NCBI GenBank assembly: GCA_964478125.1
Contig: CAYZGR010000095.1
Coordinates: forward strand, 1-5,574
Length of the DNA: 5,574 nt
Source: FW021-bin31 sp964478125
GTDB taxonomy: Bacteria; Bacteroidota; Bacteroidia; Chitinophagales; Chitinophagaceae
Direction of reading: 5' to 3'
The notes beneath the pieces were generated by a model. That model saw only the letters and a program-made list of their open reading frames with translations. It searched no databases and was not told the DNA's origin. A program made the position numbers and the translations under genes. Positions 1 to 5,574 of this stretch are shown one piece after another (position 1 is the first letter of the stretch; every line of letters starts with the position of its first letter).

Positions 1-184
1 CCGTTTCAATGATGATACGATCTTCTTTATAAGCCGGTATGAGCACGGCAATTCGTTTCTGATCTGAAGAAGCATAGATTTTCCTTTTTCTAAACCTGCC
101 GGCTATCGCAAAGAGCAGGAGGTAGCCCACATTGAAAGCCAGGTAGGCAAAGAATATCGCAAATAAAATCTTGAATAACATCAT
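1..184 (-). CDS. Membrane-anchored family 2 glycosyltransferase, N-terminal part (runs off left edge)
   Basis: Only the first 61 codons are in the window. Residues 3-28 form one long hydrophobic helix (LFKILFAIFFAYLAF and onward), followed by a basic stretch (RFRKRK, residues 30-35) that should sit on the cytoplasmic side. From residue 44 the first beta strand of a GT2 (GT-A fold) domain begins, with RIAVLIPAYKED; the IPAYKE segment is the usual nucleotide-binding start of these enzymes. Family knowledge: such proteins transfer a sugar from a nucleotide-sugar donor to a lipid-linked or growing polysaccharide acceptor at the inner membrane. The ATG at 184-182 overlaps the TGA of the upstream glycosyltransferase in an ATGA junction, which suggests translational coupling; a second ATG follows directly (181-179), and either could be used. 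The metal-binding DxD and the catalytic region lie outside the window, so the sugar specificity is unknown. The GT2 assignment rests on the short N-terminal motif and the neighbouring gene. Confidence 0.8.
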   Translation of the reverse strand, partial: MMLFKILFAIFFAYLAFNVGYLLLFAIAGRFRKRKIYASSDQKRIAVLIPAYKEDRIIIET

Positions 185-1344
185 GCCTGTTGTTTTATCG
201 CTTTAGGATGAATTTTTTGACAAACATCTTTGTAGACTTCCAAAGTATGAGATGCAGTATAGCGCCAGTTAAATAATCGAGCCTGCTGCAGTCCTATTTC
301 CCGTTTGGTGATATAAGTCTCTTCATTGAGCATTAATTTTTGAACAGCTTCATAGATCTCTTCAGGCTTTTCGGGATCAATAAATGTGGCAGCCTGCCCT
401 GCAGTTTCCGGGATAGCGGCTCTATTAGACGCGACAACCGGCGTACCGGAAGCCATGGCTTCCAGTATGGGGATGCCAAAACTTTCATAAAAAGAAGGAT
501 AGAGGAAGACGGTGGCGAGGTTATATAAATAGGGGAGCACCTGATTGGGCAGGTAACCGGTCAGGTGGATCGTTGAGAAAAGCTCCGGGCAATCTATTTC
601 TTCAAGCATGGACTCTAGGAAACTTTTATTGATATCCGGCATGACGAGCGGCAGGCGTGTAGCCTCATCCTGATGAAGCATTTTCAGAGCGATTAATACG
701 TTTTTGATGTTTTTATTGGGATGGGTATTACCCAGGTATAGAATAAATCGATCCGGCAGGTTGAACTTCGATTTATAGGGCAAGAGCTCCTCCTCTGCTG
801 GGATCAACCTGAAGGAGGGATTATAAGCATTATAAACTCTTTTTATTTTATTTCTCAATAGTGGGAAACAGGCTCCAATCTCCTGTTTCTCAAAATCCGA
901 TACCGTGATGATCTTTTCGCAATGGGGTATTATCCGGGGGACGATCCATTTCCTGTATAAGTTTCCCAAACGCTGGTACCAGGTGCCCCTACTGAAATTA
1001 ATCCCTTTCATGTATAAGATATCATGTAAGGTGAGAACCAAAGGGACCGTACAAAATAAGGGGGCCGTATTACCGGTGCAGTGGAGAATATCCGGTTTGA
1101 TCTTTTTCAACTTTCGGGGCAATAAAATTTGTTCCCAGATAGGGTAGGGGGCTGCAGCAATTTCAATAATATGGAAGTTTGGGGTTTCGGAAAGAATCAG
1201 GTCATCCTTATCCGGCTTTACAAAAATATAGTATTCATTCTCATGATCTGTTTTTTGCAAACGGCGAATGAGTTCCAGTATAATCAGGTCCATCCTGTAT
1301 TTTTTCTTCCTATATAGTTTCTGAGCCACTATCGCAATTTTCAT
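181..1344 (-). CDS. GT4-type (glycosyl transferases group 1) glycosyltransferase, 387 aa
   Basis: A complete GT-B fold retaining glycosyltransferase of normal length for the GT4 family. The N-terminal Rossmann domain (about residues 1-185) contains the typical hydrophobic stretch PDILHCTGNTAPL (84-96) and PLVLTLHDILY (101-111), as seen in mannosyltransferase-like GT4 enzymes. The C-terminal donor-binding domain opens with FILYLGNTHPNKN (200-212), followed by the LTGYLP strand (261-266). It carries the family's E-x7-E signature at Glu287 and Glu295 in the YESFGIPILEAMASG segment, then TPVVASN and IPETAG (301-315). There is no membrane segment; it is probably a peripheral inner-membrane enzyme. 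It should add a sugar, possibly mannose, glucose or galactose, to a lipid-linked glycan; the donor cannot be read from sequence. The ATG start is preceded by an A-rich leader without a clear Shine-Dalgarno sequence. It sits 36 nt downstream of the receiver gene and overlaps the next GT by 4 nt, so the three are probably one operon for surface polysaccharide synthesis. Confidence 0.93.
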   Translation of the reverse strand: MKIAIVAQKLYRKKKYRMDLIILELIRRLQKTDHENEYYIFVKPDKDDLILSETPNFHIIEIAAAPYPIWEQILLPRKLKKIKPDILHCTGNTAPLFCTVPLVLTLHDILYMKGINFSRGTWYQRLGNLYRKWIVPRIIPHCEKIITVSDFEKQEIGACFPLLRNKIKRVYNAYNPSFRLIPAEEELLPYKSKFNLPDRFILYLGNTHPNKNIKNVLIALKMLHQDEATRLPLVMPDINKSFLESMLEEIDCPELFSTIHLTGYLPNQVLPYLYNLATVFLYPSFYESFGIPILEAMASGTPVVASNRAAIPETAGQAATFIDPEKPEEIYEAVQKLMLNEETYITKREIGLQQARLFNWRYTASHTLEVYKDVCQKIHPKAIKQQA

Positions 1345-1380
1345 TTTTAGAAAATTTCAAGTATAGCTTAAGGGTATAAT

Positions 1381-1773
1381 TTAAGAATTTATTTCGAAGC
1401 AGCTTTCTACTAAGCTTTTTTCTATTTTCCTTTTCAAAACTTCCGGATCAAAGGGTTTAGTCACATATCCGGAAACTTTTAGTCCGGGAACTTTTTCCAG
1501 AACTTCGCCTTTTTCATATCCGGATAATACCAAAATAGGTATATTCTGATAGTAAATATTATTGGATATATGAGAAATAAATTCTACCCCGTTGATGTAG
1601 GGCATATCAATGTCAGATAATATCAAATCGGGAGGCTCATCATGCCTAAGCCATTCTATTGCCTCATATACGTTTAAAAAAAGGGAAAGGTTATAATCTT
1701 TCCTAAGGATAATCTCCAGAAGACGTAAGATGGGCTTATTGTCGTCAACGATTAAAATTCTTGGTTTTTTCAC
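1381..1773 (-). CDS. Stand-alone response-regulator receiver (REC) protein, 130 aa, GTG start
   Basis: A single CheY-like receiver domain fills the whole protein, with no DNA-binding or enzymatic output domain. Visible landmarks are the acidic pair Asp10-Asp11 (ILIVDDN), phosphoacceptor Asp54 in LILSDIDMP, Ser84 at the conserved Thr/Ser position (ILVLSGY) and Lys106 in YVTKPFDP. All residues needed for phosphorylation and switching are therefore present. The start is GTG at 1773-1771: the in-frame codon three before it is a TAA stop, and no ATG lies between them. Family knowledge: such proteins act through protein-protein contacts or phosphorelay, not by binding promoters. No histidine kinase gene is next to it. 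Its position 36 nt upstream of two glycosyltransferase genes on the same strand suggests a link to control of polysaccharide production or export, but that is inference. The last ten or so residues (LVESCFEINS) are a short non-conserved tail. Confidence 0.93.
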   Translation of the reverse strand: MKKPRILIVDDNKPILRLLEIILRKDYNLSLFLNVYEAIEWLRHDEPPDLILSDIDMPYINGVEFISHISNNIYYQNIPILVLSGYEKGEVLEKVPGLKVSGYVTKPFDPEVLKRKIEKSLVESCFEINS

Positions 1774-1913
1774 GCCACTTTATTCTTTTTGATGAATGAG
1801 TTATTTCGGTGCTAAATTAGGCCTATCACGCTCTTTAATTTCTTTATTTTTAGTAAACCATCTAAACTGTACAGGCAAGGACCCTTTTGGGCGGTCTTCG
1901 TGAAGGCGCGGCC

Positions 1914-1972
1914 GGTGGCTGAGCTTGTCGAAGCCGCTTCTAATGCAGGCCATTTCGATCGGCTCAATGACC
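1914..1972. repeat. Inverted pair of REP-like (TGAGC-N3-TCGAA) units
   Basis: Unit 1 (1914-1935, plus strand) reads GGT, arm GGC, core TGAGC, TTG, TCGAA, arm GCC. Unit 2 (1951-1972, read on the minus strand) reads GGT, arm CAT, core TGAGC, CGA, TCGAA, arm ATG. The leading GGT and the cores TGAGC and TCGAA are identical. The 3-nt arms differ but remain self-complementary in each unit (GGC/GCC and CAT/ATG), as expected when a short stem-loop is conserved. With G-T wobbles the stem of unit 1 extends to 7 bp in RNA (1914-1920 with 1932-1938). The two units are head to head, separated by 15 nt, like a BIME-type doublet. From memory, repeats with this core are frequent between genes in Bacteroidota and resemble elements spread by REP-associated (RAYT) transposases; no such transposase is in this window. 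Possible roles are transcript-end stabilisation or protein binding, neither shown here. Confidence 0.7.
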
Positions 1973-2160
1973 TTAGGTTTAATGTATAGCCCAAACGACA
2001 TAATGAGATTCCTCCTCAAGAAAAGACTTGCTCTCTGCATTCTCCTTTATACTTCGACGATCCCTAACCATTTTATTTCATTCGCTAAAGGCTGCAGGTC
2101 TGGTGTACTTACGGCTTGTACCTTTAATCCGTGAAAACGAATCTGTAGAAATCTGAAAAT

Positions 2161-2168
2161 TACTTTTG
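2161..2168 (+). promoter_or_regulatory. Candidate Bacteroidota -7 promoter box (TACTTTTG)
   Basis: The octamer matches the TAnnTTTG consensus recognised by the primary sigma factor of Bacteroidota. It ends 12 nt before the ATG of the esterase gene, so a transcript starting from it would have a leader of under about 10 nt. No clear TTTG -33 element lies at the expected spacing of about 19-20 nt upstream. This could be a chance match in AT-rich DNA; the one-base-off TACCTTTA at 2119-2126 is an alternative that would give a more usual leader. Confidence 0.25.
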
Positions 2169-2180
2169 AAATACAAGTCG

Positions 2181-5100
2181 ATGAAAAGATACTTCTATTC
2201 TTTGTCTTTGGTTCTTATATTATTGCTTAGCCTGGGCCTTACAACTAAGGCGCAGCAAAATGTCCTGGATCCCAATGATCCGGTAGTGAATTATGATCCG
2301 GATAGTCCGCCGACCTTACCGACTGCGGCAGGTGAAATAGTGAAATGGGTGCGAACTCCCAGTATGGGTTGGAACACCGATCTTTATAAAGCTTACTTTT
2401 ATGGTACGGGATACCACTCCGGGGTAGCTTTCCGTTTGTTATTCCCCAAATCTTATGGAACGGATCCGGATAAAAAATATCCGTTGCTGTTATTTTTCCA
2501 TGGATTGGGAGAGGTGAGTAAAATGGGCCCATATGATAATGAATTGCAGTTGACCAATTGCGGGAAAAAAATTATGGATGAAGTACAAAATGGATCCTTT
2601 GATGGTTTTGTTTTATTTCCTCAAACGCAATCCACTATTTGGCAAAACTATTTTTCTGCGATTTCGGGAATAATTGATTATATGACTGAAAACAATTCCC
2701 TTGATAAAAGCAGAATTATCGTAAGCGGGCTCTCCATGGGAGGGACCGCTGTTTGGAATTTTATAAAAGCTTATCCAAGGTTAACGGCGGCGGCCACCCC
2801 TATTAGCTCTGCTAAGATATGGCTGGAAGAACCCGCTGTAGTGGATTCTTTACAATCTATTCCCATTTGGTTATCGCAAGGGGGGCTAGATAAAGATCCG
2901 ACTCCGGAAATGGCTGAGAGTGTAGTTAATTATTTAAAAGATCATGGATTAGATGTTCGCTTCACCCTATATCCCAATAGCGGGCATGGCGTTTGGAATG
3001 CGCACTATAATGAACCGGATGCTTTTTCCTGGATGTTACAGGTGAATAAGACTAATCCGCATGTGTATTACGGGAAAACAGAGTTTTGTACGGGAGATCC
3101 CATTAACGTCAACCTGTCCCTGACTTCGGGGTTTGAGGATTATCAATGGTCACGCAATGGGGTTGTAATCCCTGGTGCCAATTCGAACATGCTTATAGTA
3201 ACCGATACCGGGACCTACGCAGCAAGGTACAAGTCCGATGGAGAATGGACCTATTGGTCTCCCTCGCCGGTTAAAATAACCTATAAAGCATTCACACAGA
3301 CGCCGCCTATCCATGTTTCGGGATTGATGAGCCGGGTGATACCGGCTCCTGATGGAAGAAATGCAGTAACTCTGGCAGAGCCTCCAGGTTATACCAGCTA
3401 TGAATGGCGTGATGCATCCGGGCAGGTTGTTGGGAGCGATTCTCTTTTTACGGCTACCGGTCCTGGGAACTATGTGGCAACCGTGACAGAATTATCGGGC
3501 TGTCCGGCTAAGCCCTCGGATTCCTTTTATGTGGCTTCCGCTTCAGGTCCGAATCCACCCGATCCGGCCTCAAGTGTAAGTGCTTTTGCACTATCTCAAA
3601 CAGAAATAGAATTGGAATGGAGCAATAAGCTTGATCCATCCGTTAATGAAACAGCTTTTGAAATCTACAGGGGAACGGAGCCGGGAGGCCCTTATCAATT
3701 AATCGGAAAGGTTCCGACCGATACTTTACATTTTTTGGATAAGGAATTAGTTCCTAAAACCGATTACTATTACACCGTTAGGGCGGTTAGCGAGACGGCT
3801 GCCGCCTCTCTTTCCCCTGAGGTAACGGCCACTACCCGGGTTGACGATCAGCCGCCAGTCGCGCCATCCGGGTTGTTAGTTAAAGGAGCAACTGCAAATT
3901 CGGTAGCGCTCCAATGGGGGACTTCGGAGGATAATGTAAAGGTTAAGAACTATGGTATTTATATTAATGGCGTTCGGTCTTACCTGACTGAGGATACGGT
4001 TTTTGTGGTACCTAATTTGACAAAAGGGGAATCTTATGTCTTTACAGTAAAGGCCTTTGATCCTACGGGAAACATTTCTCCCGCCAGCAATCAGGTTATT
4101 GCTTCTGCGGTTGACCAGGGTCTTAAATACAGGTTCTACACTTACCAGGGAAGCTGGCAGAGTTTGCCTGATTTGAACACCTTGCAGCCCAAAGACAGCG
4201 GCATGATCGCTAATATCTCACTTGACCCGGCCACCCAAACCACATATTACGCTTTTTCCTATCAGGGATTCATTAACATTCGTCAGCCGGGAACGTATAC
4301 CTTCTATACCCAGTCTGATGATGGAAGCAATCTGTATATTAATGACTCAAAAGTGGTAAACAACGATGGCTTGCACGGTGATCAGGAACAATCCGGAAAC
4401 TATACTTTTAATCAGGAGGGTCTTTATCCCTTCCGTGTAGATTATTACCAGGAGGGGGGAGGCGCTTCTTTGAAAGTTTCGTGGGAAAAAACATCGGGGC
4501 AGACTTTTGCAAAATCTATTATCCCGGACTCTGCGTTTATAAAGAAAGTGACTTTGGAGGGAGAGGCCCCCACTTTTCCGACAGATATTACAACACAGGC
4601 GATCTCCTATGATAGCGTGAGAATAAGCTGGACCGATAAAAGCTCCGATGAAACGGGTTTTGAGGTGTATCGTTCTACACAACTCGAGGGTCCCTACCAG
4701 ATCGTTTCTACAGCAAAAAAGGATGCTGTCTTTTATGTGGATACCACCGTGGCCCCGGCTACGACCTACTATTATAAGGTACAAGCCGTCAATCAATACG
4801 GGGCTTCGGGATTTGATCCCGGCTCGTTGGGAGGACTGGAATACAGTTATTATGAATTATCGGACACCCCGGGAACTATGCCGGACTTTAATTCGCTGAC
4901 CCCTGTAAAAACCGGCAAGGTTTCAAATGTTACACTTTCCGTAAAAAACAGGAATGCGAATTATGCCTTGAAATTTAAAGGTCCCGTTCATATTCCAACA
5001 GCAGGAAGCTATACTTTTTACACCAAATCGGATGATGGAAGCATCTTATATATAGATGGCTTTGATCAGGCTCATATGGTGGTCAATAATAATTATTCCC

Positions 5101-5574
5101 AGGGGGCTACGGAACGCTCCGGGAATATTACGTTGAGTAAAGGAACGCATACCATATATATCACTTATTTCCAGGGAACGGGTAGCGATTATTTAACCGT
5201 AGGCTATCAGGGCCCGGGCATCAGCAAACAAGATATACCGGATTCGGCATTTGCTAATGTAAACAGCATCGCGACCACTCCCGGCCTGCCGGCCATACCG
5301 GCTGTACCGGATAAATTAACGGGTACGGTGGTCAATGAGAAAGAGATAAAACTGGATTGGAGAGATAATGCCGATAATGAGAGTGGATATAACGTGTACC
5401 GTTCCGATGGAGATGACGGGCATTATCGGAAAATCAAGGAGCTGCCTGCCAATACGATGGAATATACCGATGCGAGTCTGTATTCCCATACGAACTATTA
5501 TTATAAAGTAGAGGCGGTCAATATAGGCGGGGTTTCGGGCTTTAGTAATGAAGTGAAAGTAAATTCTACGCCGG
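2181..5574 (+). CDS. Secreted multidomain esterase/peptidase-like alpha/beta-hydrolase with Ig-like, FN3 and PA14 modules (runs off right edge)
   Basis: 1131 codons are visible and the frame is still open. ATG 2181 is the first ATG after an in-frame TGA at 2154-2156 and is followed by a signal peptide: MKRYF, a hydrophobic core at about residues 7-20, and probable cleavage after TTKA (24). Residues about 51-290 form an alpha/beta-hydrolase of the predicted esterase/peptidase type: oxyanion-hole HGLGE at 107-111, nucleophile Ser185 in GLSMGG, Asp237 in QGGLDKDP, and His269 in SGHGVW followed by a typical W-x2-x-Y ending. The tail holds two Ig-like domains (about 295-368 and 375-452), FN3 domains (about 458-552 and 558-643), PA14 (647-788), FN3 (797-877), PA14 (885-1027) and FN3 (1040-1130). 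PA14 domains often bind carbohydrate, so the enzyme probably cleaves ester groups on an extracellular polysaccharide while held by its tail; the substrate is unknown. A type IX secretion C-terminal signal is expected past the edge but not seen. It stands divergent from the glycosyltransferase operon. Confidence 0.92.
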   Translation, partial: MKRYFYSLSLVLILLLSLGLTTKAQQNVLDPNDPVVNYDPDSPPTLPTAAGEIVKWVRTPSMGWNTDLYKAYFYGTGYHSGVAFRLLFPKSYGTDPDKKYPLLLFFHGLGEVSKMGPYDNELQLTNCGKKIMDEVQNGSFDGFVLFPQTQSTIWQNYFSAISGIIDYMTENNSLDKSRIIVSGLSMGGTAVWNFIKAYPRLTAAATPISSAKIWLEEPAVVDSLQSIPIWLSQGGLDKDPTPEMAESVVNYLKDHGLDVRFTLYPNSGHGVWNAHYNEPDAFSWMLQVNKTNPHVYYGKTEFCTGDPINVNLSLTSGFEDYQWSRNGVVIPGANSNMLIVTDTGTYAARYKSDGEWTYWSPSPVKITYKAFTQTPPIHVSGLMSRVIPAPDGRNAVTLAEPPGYTSYEWRDASGQVVGSDSLFTATGPGNYVATVTELSGCPAKPSDSFYVASASGPNPPDPASSVSAFALSQTEIELEWSNKLDPSVNETAFEIYRGTEPGGPYQLIGKVPTDTLHFLDKELVPKTDYYYTVRAVSETAAASLSPEVTATTRVDDQPPVAPSGLLVKGATANSVALQWGTSEDNVKVKNYGIYINGVRSYLTEDTVFVVPNLTKGESYVFTVKAFDPTGNISPASNQVIASAVDQGLKYRFYTYQGSWQSLPDLNTLQPKDSGMIANISLDPATQTTYYAFSYQGFINIRQPGTYTFYTQSDDGSNLYINDSKVVNNDGLHGDQEQSGNYTFNQEGLYPFRVDYYQEGGGASLKVSWEKTSGQTFAKSIIPDSAFIKKVTLEGEAPTFPTDITTQAISYDSVRISWTDKSSDETGFEVYRSTQLEGPYQIVSTAKKDAVFYVDTTVAPATTYYYKVQAVNQYGASGFDPGSLGGLEYSYYELSDTPGTMPDFNSLTPVKTGKVSNVTLSVKNRNANYALKFKGPVHIPTAGSYTFYTKSDDGSILYIDGFDQAHMVVNNNYSQGATERSGNITLSKGTHTIYITYFQGTGSDYLTVGYQGPGISKQDIPDSAFANVNSIATTPGLPAIPAVPDKLTGTVVNEKEIKLDWRDNADNESGYNVYRSDGDDGHYRKIKELPANTMEYTDASLYSHTNYYYKVEAVNIGGVSGFSNEVKVNSTP
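4119..5570 (+). repeat. Tandem PA14-FN3 module duplication inside the esterase gene
   Basis: Unit 1 covers residues 647-884 (4119-4832) and unit 2 starts at residue 885 (4833) and continues to about 1130. Landmarks recur at an exact 238-residue (714-nt) offset: the GLKY/GLEY starts (647 and 885), the SDDGS turn (712-716 and 950-954) and the IPDSAF motif closing each PA14 (781-786 and 1019-1024). The FN3 tryptophans that follow (817 and 1060) are 243 apart because a Pro-rich linker (TTPGLPAIPAVPDKL) is slightly longer. DNA identity is low except in short stretches such as a shared 13-mer, GATGATGGAAGCA, so the duplication is old or was homogenised only at protein level. More copies may follow beyond the window. 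Confidence 0.75.

Larger units (their letters stand above)
1774..2180. other. Divergent intergenic region (407 nt) between the receiver gene and the secreted esterase gene
   Basis: Both flanking genes point away, so the region must hold the starts of both transcripts. It contains the inverted REP-like pair (1914-1972). Immediately before that pair is a possible imperfect hairpin, AGGACC at 1878-1883 against GGTCTT at 1893-1898, with a 9-nt loop. On the minus strand, the complement of 1812-1819 reads TAATTTAG, one base off the Bacteroidota -7 consensus TAnnTTTG; this is a weak candidate promoter for the receiver operon. On the plus strand, TACCTTTA (2119-2126) is also one base off, and TACTTTTG (2161-2168) is a full match. 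Short reading frames here, including minus-strand frames through 1801-2040, run through the repeat and resemble no protein family I recognise; I treat them as non-coding. No tRNA, riboswitch or terminator was recognised. Confidence 0.75.

Noticed and set aside
905..1317. Plus-strand open frames opposite the GT4 gene (also 340-528)
   Set aside because: Antisense shadows of a gene with strong family motifs.
1345..1380. Possible terminator or internal promoter in the 36-nt gap between the receiver and GT4 genes
   Set aside because: No GC-rich hairpin with a T-run is present. The minus-strand TATACTTG is one base off the -7 consensus but has no -33 partner, so the gap is best read as ordinary operon spacing.
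1896..1905. CTTC-GT-GAAG inverted repeat near the REP doublet as a third unit
   Set aside because: The loop would be only 2 nt and the TGAGC/TCGAA cores are absent, so it is not a further copy of the element.
1801..2040. Minus-strand open frames of 60-79 codons between the receiver and esterase genes
   Set aside because: They run through the REP-like doublet, overlap one another in different frames, and show no recognisable domain, membrane segment or start context. They look like chance frames in repeat-bearing intergenic DNA.
1925..2134. Plus-strand open frame of 69 codons
   Set aside because: It begins inside REP unit 1, crosses unit 2 and ends before the esterase gene. Its translation is the usual spurious reading of this repeat, with no protein family features.
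2245..2532. Minus-strand open frame of 95 codons opposite the esterase N-terminus
   Set aside because: Antisense shadow of the catalytic domain; no domain or start context.
4347..4796. Minus-strand open frame of 149 codons opposite the esterase gene
   Set aside because: It lies wholly antisense to the PA14/FN3 coding sequence, whose plus-strand translation shows clear conserved domains. The minus-strand product has no recognisable features.

Overview
The window looks like chromosomal DNA from a member of the Bacteroidota, probably of the Chitinophagales/Cytophagales/Sphingobacteriales type. This rests on the large secreted esterase with Ig-like, FN3 and PA14 modules, the weak or absent Shine-Dalgarno sequences before all starts, an A-rich leader, and an intergenic repeat with the TGAGC-N3-TCGAA core, which I recall as common in that phylum. 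No RNA gene, insertion sequence, CRISPR array or convincing terminator is visible.

Left part (1-1773, minus strand): three co-directional genes read leftwards. A stand-alone response-regulator receiver protein (1381-1773, GTG start) is followed after 36 nt by a complete GT4-type glycosyltransferase (181-1344). That gene overlaps by 4 nt (ATGA) with the start of a membrane-anchored GT2-type glycosyltransferase, which runs off the left edge. This looks like the end of an exopolysaccharide, O-antigen or glycolipid assembly operon with a receiver protein embedded in it.

Middle (1774-2180): a 407-nt divergent intergenic region. It holds a pair of inverted REP-like units (1914-1935 and 1951-1972) with compensating stem bases, and a Bacteroidota-type -7 box candidate just before the rightward gene.

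Right part (2181-5574, plus strand): one very long reading frame, still open at the right edge (1131 codons visible). It encodes a secreted alpha/beta-hydrolase of the predicted esterase/peptidase type with catalytic Ser185, Asp237 and His269. The C-terminal tail contains two Ig-like domains, two FN3 domains and a tandem PA14-FN3 unit repeated at an exact 238-residue period. The protein probably acts on polymeric carbohydrate or an ester-decorated polysaccharide outside the cell, and would be expected to end in a type IX secretion signal beyond the window. No functional link between the two divergent transcription units can be shown from the sequence.
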